Origin: Scortum barcoo
Lineage: Eukaryota; Chordata; Actinopteri; Centrarchiformes; Terapontidae
Length of the DNA stretch: 64,000 nucleotides
Direction: 5' to 3'
Assembly: GCA_023238725.1 (NCBI GenBank)
Contig: CM041550.1
Span: 3,853,044-3,917,043, forward strand
In this document: positions 1 through 12,618 of the stretch, piece after piece
Layout: every line of letters begins with the position of its first letter
Numbering within the stretch: the first letter of the stretch is position 1
Notes under the pieces: model-generated
The model's input: only the letters and a program-made list of their open reading frames with translations
What the model was told of the DNA's origin: nothing
The model's database searches: none
Made by a program: the position numbers and the translations under genes

Positions 1-2400
1 TCAGCAGTTTACATTTAAATTTAAATTTCCTGCATGCATTTCAAATTTAGGCCTTTAGGATGATCAAAACCTCATGAAACGTTGCACCCATTGTCCATCG
101 GGAATATATTAAAATTTGATGTCACAATTGTGTTAATGCAAGGCACTCTACAGCACTCCTTCATTAAAAAAAAAAGATATTCTGTATATATTTCATATAA
201 TTGTCATTTTCTCTATTTTATTTATGTTTCGTGACTGTTGAAGTACTTTCCTTAAATTTTTACTCTCTTTTTTATTTTTATGCACAAAACACCAAGGCAA
301 ATTCATTATATGTGTGAACCTGATCGGCAATAAACCTGATTCTTATTTTGCTTTCTGGAGTCATTTAACTCCTCCATACTGGCTGTGAGATGATTTCTAC
401 TCCAGTTAAATAAACAGCTTATTGACAGACAATTTAGGTCAGAATTAACAATGCAATGAAATCTGCCTGTCAGTGTCCATTATGGAGAATTTAAATTTAC
501 AAGAATTGTAACTACTTAAAAAACAGTAAATTTTTGAGTACAGTGTTCAATTCTTGTTCTCATCAGTTGAGGTTGCATCATGTGTTGATGTTGGGATTTA
601 ATGTCAGATGTTTACTCTGGAACGTGAGTGTTTTTCTTAACACCTTTGTATAAGACCTCTGAGATTAGAGTTTGCTATCATCTGACATTAATACAGGAAG
701 GTGTGAATCTTTAACGAGGCCGATTCATAAGAGAGCGCTGACTTTATGTGGATGTTTTGTTAGGTGCCTGACGCAAATCAAGTCTCATGGGCCTTAGTCA
801 TTAGTCATTAGAAGAAGGTGTGTGTGTGTGTGTGAAACAAAGAAAGATGGAGAGAAGAGCACATTGAAGAATTGTTTTTTTTCTTTTTTGAAATAATAGT
901 TTGTCTTAGCAGTCCCCAATGTTGAATCTGGAAAGGTCATCTGGGTAGCAGGATTGCTACCATGCTATCATCGTTGGCCATGTCCTCTTCTGTTGTGTAA
1001 GCAAACATCACATAAAGGTCCTGGTCAGCAAGCAAAGAGAAAGTTGAAAATCATGCTGAGAGAGTTTGACTTAAATACTTTCAGATAAGAAGATAATACT
1101 GCCCAAACCTCGCAACTCTACATAGAAAATATCACCTTGTCCTCCCCATCATGATTGCATTTCTAGTGGCACTTGGCTTTACAGGAAAGCCGCCATTTAC
1201 TGAAAGAACAGAGTCTTGAGGATTACAAGTCTAAGGTCTAACAGTGGCTGCTATGGCCTATTTCTTATTTTGTGCATTTTAGGTGATTAAAATTTACTTT
1301 GACCACTCTTACAAAGTACAGTTTCCTAAGTAGGTGGATAATGTCCTGCCATTAATTCCATTAACAAATTCTTTTTAATCTATCTAAGGTATCCGACAAT
1401 AGTAATTGAGTATTGTATAACAAAACTAAAACACTTTTACAGGAGCAATAAATTTGCACGCCATAAAATCCACAGCAGTTATTATTGCTTAAGTCCAATG
1501 TTCCAGGTCCAGATGTTTCAGTTGGTTTGGGCCTAGATATAAATTTAATAATTTTGGAAAATGCTTAAATAATTTTAATCATCCATTTATTGCAACACAG
1601 GTGAGAGTTGAGAGTAAGAGTGTTGCATGAGACAAACTCTGAACTGTACTGTTTTGACTGTGGCAACATACGTCCCAGTTGAGTGGCCAAGGCCTGAGGA
1701 GTCAAATGACCGCTCCTCTCAGGGTACAGTATAAAATATTTTCCTGTGAAATCATAGAGTTCCTGAACTGTTATTTACTCTTTTGTTCAGAGTGTGCTGA
1801 ATCCACAAACAAGCACTACATTTCTTGTAGTGAGGACTTCTTAAAAGGAGGACCTTGGAGTGCTTATTAAACATTGTCTGAAAGTGTAATATCGACGCAA
1901 GAACTTTTGTCATACAGCATGTTGATCAGAACTGCCTACAATGAGGGTATCAGATATTAGGGGTTTTGGTGTATTTGTCCCAAGCTGTTTGGTATGGGTT
2001 CAGTTCTGGTTCGTGACTTCTGCTCGATACGCCCTATGATCTAAACAAATACTGTCAAAATAACCTGTTCAGTGCAAACATTGAACAGAAACTTTAGAGT
2101 GTTAGCTCTAGAACCGACAATAGAAAGTTTTGACTGTGGGACAATTGCTGTCCATCAGCTGAGACACAGGAATCAGCTTTGTATGACTGACGCTAGTCAA
2201 GCTCATGTAGTGTTGCTGTCTGCGAATGGTAAGCACAAATGAGAGTGGAGGATCTTCCTCTGACATTTAGACCAACTGTATAGGAGAATTACTGTTTTGT
2301 AGTTAGAGATCAGTGTCAAACTGCCAACACTGTTCAACAGAAGTTGGGTATGTCTGTGGTACTAGTGATGTGCAGATCGGCTGTGTTGACATCTGAACCT
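1..2400. other. AT-rich stretch with no recognised gene
   Basis: I see no convincing coding region, RNA gene or transposon domain here. The only longer frame, 1679-1870, has no recognisable motif. A short TG run lies near 818-834. The region precedes the TAAR array and shares nothing visible with its repeated flanks. Confidence 0.55.
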
Positions 2401-2419
2401 GCCTGTTCATGATGCTGTC

Positions 2420-2785
2420 TCACTGGCACTGATCGAAGGTGGAATTGTTTCTAGATGGATCACCATTGATTGTTCCCAAATCTTTCAGTTCAGTTGTTGA
2501 ATTGAGATTGAAGTAGTCATTGCCAAAGTCTTCATCCATATATCGTAACCTTATATTAGCCTTTAATCCAAAAGTATCCTTTACCTTGCTGAGAAGCTCA
2601 TCTATTGAGTCTGGTATACCATTTGGAAGAGTCCGTTTTTCAGTGTTGTTCTCCCCCAAGATATCACCTCTGAGTCTTGCATGCTTTAAACCAGTCATGG
2701 CAGTCTGGGGAAAAGACACAAGCACAGTTAACGCTTTTGGTTAGCAGGACATAGATTTTTCTTTGTAAACAAAAACAAATAAATA
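2420..2785 (-). pseudogene. N-terminal fragment of a SAMD3-like fish protein (inverted copy)
   Basis: The reverse strand encodes about 100 residues with the segment LPNGIPDSIDELLSKVKD followed by LRYMDEDFGNDYFNL. I recognise this as the PB1/ubiquitin-like N-terminus of a large fish family often annotated as 'sterile alpha motif domain-containing protein 3-like'. The same sequence recurs in the opposite orientation at 4040-4330 as the start of a longer degenerate copy. Only the N-terminal exon is present here, so it is a fragment. Family assignment is from memory of conserved text; the inverted duplication is directly visible. Confidence 0.55.
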
Positions 2786-4330
2786 ATAAAAGGGGGGGAG
2801 CTTATGACCTGCTTGTTGTTCACACCCAGCAATATTAATTAATATATCATCAGTGTGACTATATCTTTTGTTTCTGTGTAATAAAATCAATTACAGTCTC
2901 ACCCTTTAAACATGGATGTATCTTTTTAATGTGACAAGACGCATTCCTCCAATTCTGTAGTCTGCCAGTGGGTATGTATCACAGAGTTGTTGTGGCTCAA
3001 CAAGTTCCACTTCCTCGCCTGGTGATGTTTTCAGATCAAAAGATCTGTAATGTTCAATACACCACCCACTGAGCTTCTTCACTATGAAGATTAACTTGTC
3101 TTGCAGTATAACCATTTGGAGAATTTCACAGAACACTGGCAATCCTCCCAGCGAGCCATGGATCAAAATCATCCCACACGTGTAGTGTAGTCCATTGTGT
3201 GTCACACTTTTAGCCAGGCACACTGTATCTACATTTGTGGACTTCTGCCTCAGCACGGTTTCAACTTCCTTATTCAGAACATCAATCTGAACAGTGGAAA
3301 CACTGTTCACTTCCAAAGTAGGCTTTAGGAAATCTGCAAAATGCAAATGATGTGCCATGTAAAACTGATTTCTCTCTGACAGTGAAAAGAGTACATTTTT
3401 GAAACACCTGATATTCCTTGCTACTTGTTTAAAAAAGCTATGCTTAGCTTCAAAGCGCATTGACCAAAGAGCTACTAGGGGACCAAACTGTCGGATCAAT
3501 TGTGGATAATGTTCCACGAAATGGTGCTTAGTTTTAAGTTTACAGTCAGTCTTGAAATCTAATTTGATGCTCTGAGATCTTAAAGTCAAGATATGCAATG
3601 GTGTCCTCAGTATGAACAGGACATACAACAAGATCAACATCCTTCAGATCATGTCCTTCAGATCTGTTAAGATCTGCCATGCAGGCTCCTCACAGAGGCA
3701 GAAATCGGATGAGACACATGGGCATCCCACACTGAATTGCACCTTTTACTGTTCTACCCATCTTGTCACATATATCCCACTCTGTTCCAAAATTACAAGA
3801 TCACTTATTAAAGGTTCCAACACCTTCTCATATCCATAGCACTTCAAATCATTACTTTTGATTAAAGCAGCCAAATAAATTCTGGACAGTCAGACTATCT
3901 TGGATGAGACTGTTAATCTAAATACTGTATATAAACAACTACAGTGTGCACATATATAGATCTTTTATTATTTATTTGTTTTTGTTTACAAAGAGAAAAA
4001 TCTATGTCCTGCTAACCAAAAGCGCATTAACTGTGCTTGTGTCTTTTCCCCAGACTGCCATGACTGGTTTAAAGCCTGCAAAACTCAGGGTGATCTTGGG
4101 AGGAGAACAACACTGAAAAACGGACTCTTCCAAATGGTATACCAGACTCAATAGATGAGCTTCTCAGCAAGGTAAAGGATACTTTTCGGATTAAAGGCTA
4201 ATATAAGGTTACGATATATGGATGAAGACTTTGGCAATGACTACTTCAATCTCAATTCAACAACTGAACTGAAAGATTTGGGAACAATCAATGGTGATCC
4301 ATCTAGAAAGAATTCCACCTTCGATCAGTG
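2430..4330. repeat. Inverted repeat, arms about 2430-2785 and 3970-4330
   Basis: The reverse complement of the left arm matches the right arm almost base for base. The match covers the flanking non-coding stretch (for example TCTATGTCCTGCTAACCAAA at about 4000) and the N-terminal coding block. The spacer of about 1.2 kb holds the 2906-3840 frame. The right arm has small changes (a missing base near 4170), so the arms have diverged a little. Confidence 0.8.
2906..3840 (-). pseudogene. C-terminal fragment of an uncharacterised fish multicopy protein
   Basis: An open frame of 244 codons runs from 3640 to 2906. It contains KTKHHFVEHYPQLIRQFGPL and then MRFEAKHSFFKQVARN, and ends in VTLKRYIHV. 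This pattern (a KxKHHF..HYP block, then a MRxEAKH block) is typical of a multicopy uncharacterised fish protein family that I associate with transposon-like loci, often beside SAMD3-like genes. Sequence related to its upstream part seems to continue to about 3840 with stops. No N-terminal zinc-finger part is visible, so it is truncated. It lies head-to-tail with the 2420-2785 fragment on the same strand. Function unknown. Confidence 0.45.
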
Positions 4331-5208
4331 CCAATGAGACAGCATCATCTCATTTTTTTCCCCTTGACTCAGGTGACAGTAGTTCTTTTGCATCCAATGA
4401 TACACTCATCCTGTGTCATCTCAAACTCAACAGTGGCCAGAGGACTTTCCAGTTCCAAGATTTTCATATGATACTGAGCTCCAGCTTGAAAAGGGAAACA
4501 CTGAGTATCAGGTGAGCCACAAAATGTTGGCTGTCACCTCCCTGAATGAAGTCAGATATCTTGAATAGCGTAGCAGAAGAAATTTACAAATACAAAGCTT
4601 ACCCAGAAGATGCACATTTTTATGCAGTTGCAGAGGCCTTAATCAAAAAAGCATCCTTGTTTGAAAGAACCTGGCTCCTTTCACTGGCTGCTATGGTTGG
4701 AAACAGAGACTGATGTACAAAATGGGGAACTACAGAACTCAGCTCAAAGTGCAGGGCTGTCCAGAGGTGTCTATAAATTCTTTAAAATCTAAAGCAACTA
4801 CAGATGTTTTCCCTACCAGAAAAGTAAAAAAAGCCAAAACGAGCTGAAGCTAACTTTTATCCATCCTTCCCTGTTAGAGAGACTCAAGAAAGTCTTGAAA
4901 AAGTCAGACTTGAACTTCTCAAGGAGATCCAAAAGAAGAACAATGAAGGCGTCACAGGAAGTGGTTGCAGACAAAATGGCTCGCACATTTGCCTACAGAC
5001 AGGAAGTGGTGAACCAATGAACCATTGTTGATGATGTTCTGATAGATGGTTTGACTTTATCGAGAGAATTGAGGTAGGATATCAGTGATTGTCATTGTCG
5101 TGAGTGAGATTTATTATTTATTATTATTAAGAAGTATTAAGATGTAGCATTTTTAGTTCTGACATATGAGGTTTGATTTGGCAGTTGTGGAGAATACTTG
5201 ACTGTTAA

Positions 5209-5246
<38 letters not shown>

Positions 5247-7015
5247 ACCTGTTGAGAAACCTTTTGTTTCTTTTAATGCAGGGTAGAGTATCCACTATAT
5301 CTTTTTATGTTTCAGATCAATGCGGAATTCCAGAGGCTCTGGCTGTAATTGGCTGTACCCCTTTGAGCAGACGTTTTTGGCCCAGCTTGACAAGTACTCG
5401 GATCAGTTGATACACATTATCCAGGCCAAAGGAGGAGCAAAACGTGAAAAACAGCAAACATCATACAAACTTTAGACCAGGTATATATTTCACCAATGCT
5501 CACACTCATTGAAATAGGCTATCAGAATTTAAACATTATGTAATTTAAAAACTCCTTAGGAGTGATAGTTCTATGATGAATTTATGCTAATAATTAACTG
5601 GTGTTTCCATGCATCTCAAGATTTGCTCCGTTGTGCTCTCATTTTTCCCAGAGTCCACTGCATCTAGTCACAGGTTCTGCCTTCTCAATATTCTGACAGT
5701 TTAAGTCCAATGTGATGTGATGTTTTATATGTTACAAGAGATGGTGTGTTGCTGTACTTGAATATGACATTTTGTTGCTTCCAACTTTCCAAGTTTAAAT
5801 GTTAAATGTCCACTTGTTCTCACAAACGGAACAACTGTCCTTAACCTGTATATTTATTCATGTTCTGATCATAAAATGTCTATCTACTGCACATGACTGG
5901 TAATGATAGCTGGTTTAGGACAAGTGTTAAGACCAAATCTTAAATACCCTTGTGGACACATTGACTGGTTAGAGTGGTATCCACCTGTGTTAAGGAGTCA
6001 CAATGGAGCCAGAATGTGATGCGGCCTCTTACTGTGAACACTGTGCGGAAGAGTTAAGGATACATTTATTAGGAGATTTGGAAAATAGTAAGTGATGATA
6101 ATGTTGTTCCAGGCTGATGACATCCATCTTCAGAGGGAGTGTGTCCTGAAAGCTCTCATTATCTTCCTGGGAGAAGATGCAGATGACCTTATTAGGGAAT
6201 ATGTTGTCAGTTTCAACATGCATCAGCTCATCTTTTCAAATAAACAGTAGATTGGTTATTTATTACATTTAGTTATTAGCTTAGCACAACATTATTATGT
6301 TATATATTTAACATTTAACTGCCATTTAACAGCCATGCTGATTGTCTAACAGCACAACATTATCTGAGAAACTGTGAAAGTATTATATACCCTGCCCATC
6401 ATTGTAGATAGCTGCTCTTACCCTGTGTTCTCATATCGGGTTAGGAAAATATGAGGATGTGCCAGAAGTCCAAGTGAGGTAGCAGAGACGTTAGTGGGAT
6501 TGCACACTTGCGTAATTTAACATTTAAACCATGTCTAAATGGTTTTAAACATTAGAATATATAACATATAACAATTTATATAACATATATAAATGTCTTG
6601 CCCTTCATCATGACTCCTTGCATCCTAATACTTTGATTTGTCTCATCTTGAGTTGTATTTCTCTCTCAGTCTACACACACACACAAGGCATTTATTTCAG
6701 GTAATTGTTTTGAAAAGTGACTTCTTGTTTGTGCTGTGTAGTCTACTTTAGGACAACAGTGCAGAGGATGTCCATAGGGACCTGGAGCAACTTACCACGG
6801 CAGTGTTTGTTATTCGTAAGGAGGGAGAAGGACTGCAAGAGCCTCCAGCAGACATTGGCATTGTCATAGAGGGAGTGGAGGTGTTGCTAGCTTATCCAAA
6901 GCCTCTACGTTTCACATTTGAAGTGTTCCAGAAGGTGTTCATGCAGCTTGATCCACACAAGATGTCCTACAAAGTTCAGAGCTTGTATGGTAGACTTCAC
7001 AGTTTAGAGTAAGGA
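4040..7015 (+). pseudogene. Degenerate multi-exon SAMD3-like gene
   Basis: Collinear blocks of one protein family appear in order on the + strand. They are the PB1-like N-terminus (4045-4310), a central part (4545-5070) broken by several stops, a block around 5312-5440, a block at 6110-6200 (RECVLKAL type, followed by GT), and the C-terminal block 6750-7012, which is still open and ends in KVQSLYGRLHSLE. Gaps between blocks fit introns; one contains the TG microsatellite at 5211. Frameshifts and stops in the N-terminal and central blocks make it a pseudogene. The family call rests on recognising the order of conserved segments. Confidence 0.55.
5211..5245. repeat. (GT)n microsatellite
   Basis: About 17 uninterrupted GT units, lying in what looks like an intron of the degenerate SAMD3-like gene. 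Confidence 0.95.
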
Positions 7016-7675
7016 CTATAATAGTCCCCATGGCCCAAAGACTTCTGAGATCTTCTAAGATCTGGCCCAATATAAAAAATGTTTCCCTCAAATTGAGAGA
7101 TTTTGCTTTTCAGGTTTTTGAAACAAAAAGTTACATAGCACTTGACTCTTGAGCATGAGCAGTTACTGGTTAGAGCTCAAAAATATATTGCCACCATGCT
7201 GTTTGCTTTACAGAAAATGTATCTTAAAAACAGTTGTGAACATTGAATGAAACAATACCTTTGTGTGCCTTGTATGTTGAAGGCCGTATTTGCCCAAAGT
7301 GATAGTGGGTTGGTAAAAGTTCATAAACAGATGCCAGGTTAGACAACTTGTTAAATGTTGGATTGCTTTCAGATTTAGCTGGCTTAATAAGGCATTATAT
7401 TGCTTGTTTCATTAATTAATTGTTCATGATCAACTGCTTTGATAAGTGGATGAGAATTGCTTCTGTTAATTTTGGGCTGTTGCTGACACACTGGTGTCAT
7501 CACCACTCTGTGCAGATAAATATAGACAATCAGTATTGGATCTGTGATTAGCCCTATTTCATAGTAGCAAATGCATAAAACAAGAGCGACTCAGCTCTTA
7601 CTGTTGATTTGATGTTGTGTTCAATTAATAATTTTGGGTAGTAAAATTTAAAAATATGTATATGGATACTTCTAA

Positions 7676-7806
<131 letters not shown>

Positions 7807-7829
7807 TATCTAAAAACATCCGGTCAACT

Positions 7830-9180
7830 GTGATGTTCAAAAATATGTTCCGCTCAATCTTATGGAAGACGGATAAGAAAATGCTGACATTTGGTTACGC
7901 ATTGTTGGGATGATTGTTTACTTTTTGGTACAAAAGTTGCTCCCAACTGCAAAGTTAATAGAGAGTAACAAAAGGCAGTTTTGTGTCTGTGATACTTAAT
8001 TTCAGTCAACTTCAGTTTTTTGTATTTTTAATATAATTTACAAACTATCTTTATGCATTGCTGTTACAACAAACGTTACAATCTTTGAAGCCATGATTTT
8101 AGGTTGTAAATGTGTAGAATTTACTTTTGAATGAGGCAAATACTTAAGTTGGATAAACTGACTTTCTTTACAATTGAGTTGAAGCAATGCAGACTTTTCA
8201 TTTGAGAAAAAATTAAATATTTATGTATATCTGATCTGATTCAGTAGAGTTAATATAACTTATTAAAATTAAGTTGGATAAACTCTATTCAATTGCTTGT
8301 TACCAACTGAAGCAGTTCATTTATGTTGGTCCAACAATTCTCTTTTGTTTAAACAGAAATTGGACACAGTAGGAGGGGTCGTGATTTACCCTGCGGTGGG
8401 AAATACATGAGTGGTCGGTCACATAGCCCCCCAAATCTTCTTCTACTATACGTACTTTTAACACACTAAAGTTATAGTAGTTTATAGCGCACTACATTGC
8501 GATTCAGTTTAGCCACACACACACACACACACATTCATTCATCTATCTTTCTCTTACTATAAGACATCACAGGATGTGACGATGATGGGAAATACACGTG
8601 TAGTCGGATCACATGGTCATGAACACGCTACACACCTGGGATCCGGCATTTGTTTACTATAAGACAGATGTCTTTTATTACCTCCGGTGGAAGTAATAAA
8701 AAAAACATGCACGCGCGTGCGTGTACATGCACGCGCATAAAGGTGCCATATATATACTACTACTACTACTACTATTCAGTCTGCTACTGAATCATGATAT
8801 TGTGACAATAGGTTTTCTACCCCATTGTGTGGATATCTTGTATTCTTCAACCTGTCTATTTTATCATGATCGAGCTTCAAAATCTATTGTGACTTTTAAA
8901 GAGGAATGAACACATATTCCAAAAGAAAAGAAGCAACACAATAGGTGACAAACATCCTGAGTTAGCCTGGGAAAAGGTTATGAGAAAAATGAAGTTGAGT
9001 ACTTGGTGCTAACAGGTTTTATTTTGTGTGATTCATTCATTCAACACTTAAAAGACTTATGTTTCCTTTACACATAAGAAAGTGGTGAAATGTAACTGTA
9101 TATGTGAGAGTATCAGTTTCGTGAAGCCTCAGAGCACAGCTCCCTGATAATGGAATAGAGAAAAACAGATCTGCTTCTGG
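7830..9180. other. Non-coding stretch with short repeats
   Basis: No gene recognised. A segment at 8375-8440 resembles sequences at 37515-37590 and 54337-54410 that lie beside Polinton-like DNA. A related phrase (GATGGGAAATACACGTG) recurs at 8584. Short (AC)n at 8515-8532, alternating purine-pyrimidine sequence rich in CGCG near 8707-8740, and (ACT)n at 8757-8775 follow. Confidence 0.5.
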
Positions 9181-9389
9181 TGGAAGGCCTCAGGCAAAGA
9201 CAAAGGAGGTGTCAAAGATCTCAGGTCAATGGTCTGGATGTTGGAGTTGCTCTGGAGGACTGGCTGAAAGCAAAGCAGATGGCCAGAGCCACTCCAGAGG
9301 GTGACCCAGAGGTTGGCAATGTAAATGGGACTACTCCATATGTGAGGTTGACTGAAGATCTTAAATACACTTTTGACTTTACTAGGCCT

Positions 9390-9655
9390 TTCCCACAGTT
9401 TTTCCTGGTATCTGATCCAACTGAAATTGAAACAGAGAAGTCATGTGATATGAAAGGGAATTCTACATGCTGTGATTACCTTAGTGCAAGAACTAAAGAT
9501 CAAGACAAGGTTGTATTCCCATGGATAGTCATATTTGCAACTTGGCCAAATTAAATCTGGGACATCTGGTTGATAACCAAAGGAAGACTATTCACAGACC
9601 ACAGTTATCCCCAACATTGAGGAAGATGAACACATAAGGCAAAGTACTTCAGTTT
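9390..9655 (+). other. Upstream flank of a lost TAAR unit
   Basis: From about 9410 the sequence aligns with the 5' flank of the intact TAAR genes (compare 13080-13320). It shares the AAGGGAATTC-type segment, a block around 9515 matching GTATTCCCATG, and GAAGATGAACACATAA at 9623. The match stops at about 9655, where the LINE begins, so exon 1 of this unit is gone. The frame at 9180-9554 runs through this non-coding flank; I do not call it a gene. Confidence 0.75.
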
Positions 9656-9659
9656 ATTT

Positions 9660-11759
9660 TGTTATTGGACTTCTGTGCTAGTCACAGTTTGTCCATAACA
9701 AACACTGCCATGCCTGAGCATGGTAAAATCCTTGGTGCCACGTGCACTGATGGACACAGTGCACGTGGCACCAGGACACCCTAGGCCGGAGGTCGATGAT
9801 CGACTTTGTTGTCATTTCATCTGATCTCCGGCCATATGTCTTGGACACTTCGGGTAAAGAGAGGGGCTGAGCTGTCAACCGATCACCACCTGGTGGTGAG
9901 TTGGATCCGCTGGCAGAGGAGGAAGTTGGACAGACCTGGCAGACCCAAACGTATTGTGAGGGTCTGTTGGGAACGTCTGGCCGAGCCCTCTGTCAGGGAG
10001 GTCTTCAACTCCCACCTCCGGAAGAGCTTCTCACAGATTCCAAGGGGAGGCTGGGGACATTGAGTCCGAGTGGATCATGTTCTCTGCCTCCATTGTCGAT
10101 GCGGTTGACAGTTTGAAGTTGTGGACGCAAGGTCTCTCTGGTGCCTGTCGTGGCGGCAACTTCCCCGAACCCAGTGGTGGACACCGGAAGTAAGGGATGC
10201 CGTCAGGCTGAAGAAGGAGTCCTATCGGACCATGTTGGCCTGTGGGACTCCTGGACGCAGTTGACAAGTACCGGCAGGCCAAGCAAGCCGCAGCCCAGAC
10301 GGACGGTCCTGGAGGCAAAAACTTCTGGTCTGGGAGGAGTTCGGTGAGGCCATGGAGGAGGACTATCAGTTAGCCTTGAAGAAGATTCTGGCAAACCGTC
10401 CGCCGCCTCAGAAGGGGGAAGCAGTACTCTGCCAACATTGTTTACAGTGCGGGTGGGGAGCTGTTGACCTCAACTGGGGACACTGTCGGACGGTGGAAGA
10501 AATACTGAGGTAGTTAAGTAAGCTCCTCAGTGGCAAGGCGCAAGGCAAGGGGTGGATGAGATCCGCCCTGAGTACCTCAAGTCTCTGGATGTTGTGGGGC
10601 TGTCTTGGCTGACACGCCTCTGCAAGCATTGCATGGAGGTTGGGGACAGTGCCTCTGGAGTGGCAAACTGGGGTGGTGGTCCCTCTTTTAAAGTAAAAAG
10701 GGGACCGGAGAGTGTGTTCCAACTACAGGGGGATCACACTTCTCACCCGGGAAGGTCTCACGCCATGGGGTACTGGAGAGGAGAATTCGGCCGATAGTCG
10801 ACCCTCGGATTCAGGAGGAACAATGCGGTTTTCGTCCCTGGTCGTGGAACACTGGACCAGCTCTATACCCTCCACAGGGTGCTTGAGGGTTTATGGGAGT
10901 TTGCCCAACCAGTCCACATGTGCTTTGTGGATCTGGAGAAGGCATTCGACCGTGTCCCTCATGGTATTCTGTGTGGGGTGCTCCAGCGAGGATGGGGTCC
11001 GGGGGCCTTTGCTAAGGGCTGTTTGGTCTCTGTATGACCGGAGCACGAGCTTGGTTTGCATTGCCTGCAGTAAGTCAGACCTGTTCCCAGTGCATGTTGG
11101 ACTCCGGCAGGGTTGCCCTTTGTCACCGGTCCTGTTCATAATCTTTATGGACAGGATTTCTAGGCGTAGCCAGGGGCCGGAGGGAGTCCGGTTTGGGAAC
11201 CACAGGATTTCATCTCTGCTTTTTGCAGATGATGTTGTCCTGATGGATGGCTTCATCAAGCCAGGACCTTCAGCATGTGCATGAACTGGAGCGGTTTGCA
11301 GCCTGAGTGTGAAGTGGCTGGGAATGAGAATCAGCACCTCCAAATCCGAGGTCATGGTTCTCGACTGGAAAAGGGTGGCGTGCCCTCTCCGGGTGGGTGG
11401 AGAGGTCCTGCCTCAAGTGGAGGAAGTTCAAGTATCTCGGGGTCTTGTTCACGAGTGAGGGAAAGATGGAGCGTGAGATTGACAGGCGGATTGGTGCAGC
11501 GTCCGCAGTTATGCGGTCGGTGTACCGGACCGTTCGTGGATGAAGAAGGAGCTGAGTCGAAAGGCGAAGCTCTCTCGATTTACTGGTCAATCTATGCTCC
11601 CACCCTCACCTATGGTCATGAACTTTGGGTAATGACACCGAAAGGACAAGATCACGGATACAAGCGGCCGAAATAAGTTTCTCTCCACAGGGTGGCTGGG
11701 CGCTCCCTTAGAGATAGGGTGAGAAGCTTGGTCACTCGGGAGGAGCTCGGAGTAGAGCC
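9660..11759 (+). mobile_element. Non-LTR retrotransposon (LINE), truncated at both ends
   Basis: The reading order is that of a fish LINE ORF2, broken by frameshifts. It starts with the C-terminal end of the endonuclease domain (VKRGAELSTDHHLVVSW near 9860-9905), followed by linker, then reverse transcriptase. RT landmarks are DEIRPEYLKSLDVVGLSWL (10552-10610), NYRGITLL (about 10720), GLRQGCPLSPVLFIIFMDR (about 11100-11155), and the catalytic FADD box at about 11222-11233. The post-RT region is near 11270-11690 (for example LTYGHELWVM). The C-terminal end is cut off at 11759, where TAAR 3' flank starts. Clade not assigned with confidence (jockey/RTE-like). Confidence 0.9.
9734..9772. repeat. 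Perfect 15-bp inverted repeat with 9-nt loop
   Basis: GGTGCCACGTGCACT at 9734-9748 is followed by 9 nt and its exact reverse complement at 9758-9772. It lies in the LINE endonuclease region, just before the GACACCCTAGG phrase. Confidence 0.9.
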
Positions 11760-12393
11760 GCCAAGTTTGCAGCATGGCTCCAAGGATGGTAATGTCTGCT
11801 AGTTGGACCTCCCTTTGGTTTACAACGAAATATCTTAACAACTACTGATTGATTGCAATGAAATTGTATAGGCATATTTATGGTTCCATGATTTCACATC
11901 TAGCACCATCAGTAATGTGAAGTTTGTGGCTTGTAGTGAAATGTTTTGACAAGAGTCAGACGGTTTTCTATGCAATGTGTAACAGATATTCACGTTGTGA
12001 AGCGGATGAGTCCTGCTTACTTGGGTGACTCCCTCACTTTTCCTGTAGAACCAGTAGAGGAACAGTACAGGAAGTACTTTTGTGGAATTTGCTATACACA
12101 TTCATATCTCTTTCAGGATGAAATTTAACAACTTTTATGATTCCTAAAATATTAAAGCAGTCTTTTAATCAGGTCAGCACATTCATTTGCCAAATACTTT
12201 AGTTTGTGACTAAGCCTTGAAACGCAAACATGAACATTCCCATCTGTTATACCCAACACCATATAACCGAAAAATATTTCGGTAATATTTAATTATAACA
12301 CCATCAGCCTAAGCTGTATTCCCTGTTTAGATTTAATTAAAAAATTTTACCATTTAACATTTTAAAGGGGACCATTTAGCCCAGAAGACTAAA
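11760..12393. other. TAAR-unit 3' flank (first copy)
   Basis: Begins inside the conserved 3' flank found after each receptor: the GCAGCATGGCTCCAAGGATG phrase recurs at about 14970, about 29070 and about 32270. It continues through AACAACTACTGAATGATTGC-like sequence to the gypsy fragment at 12394. It directly abuts the truncated LINE, so it is the surviving tail of a TAAR unit whose body was lost. Confidence 0.85.
12245..12300. mobile_element. 56-bp insertion with TGTTATA/TATAACA ends, flanked by CCATC
   Basis: A 56-bp segment lies between two copies of CCATC (12240-12244 and 12301-12305). Its ends are the inverted 7-mers TGTTATA and TATAACA, and it contains the palindrome ACCGAAA...TTTCGGT. 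The paralogous site at 49466 is empty, and the one at 15456 carries a 601-bp LTR. It may be a deletion remnant of that LTR or a tiny non-autonomous element. Confidence 0.75.
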
Positions 12394-12618
12394 TGCTGCA
12401 GTAGCTGCGCCTTCTTTTCTATTTGCCAGGCTACTGATCCCACCGCACGGTCAAGTGTTGAAATGGGCTCAGGCTCCTTGGCAAATGGTTCCAGTTCATA
12501 CAGGTGGGACAGAGCATCTGGCTTGCCGTTCTGTGAACCCGGTCTGTACGAGAGGGTGAACCAGAATCTACTAAAAAACAAAGAGAATTCAGGTTTTTGT
12601 GATCAGTCCATACTAACC
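12394..12618 (-). mobile_element. Ty3/gypsy pol fragment (RNase H/integrase junction)
   Basis: On the reverse strand it encodes [20 protein letters not shown], the hallmark end of gypsy RNase H, plus the following linker. Its right edge abuts the splice acceptor of the TAAR exon-2 relic. An almost identical fragment with the same junctions occurs at 29705-29929, so the fusion predates the duplication of this unit. Confidence 0.88.

Noticed and set aside
9180..9554. 124-codon frame as a gene
   Set aside because: Its second half is the non-coding TAAR 5' flank seen before every unit; no motif in the first half.
10891..11590. Reverse-strand frames opposite the LINE
   Set aside because: The + strand carries the RT motifs in the expected order; the opposite frames are shadows.
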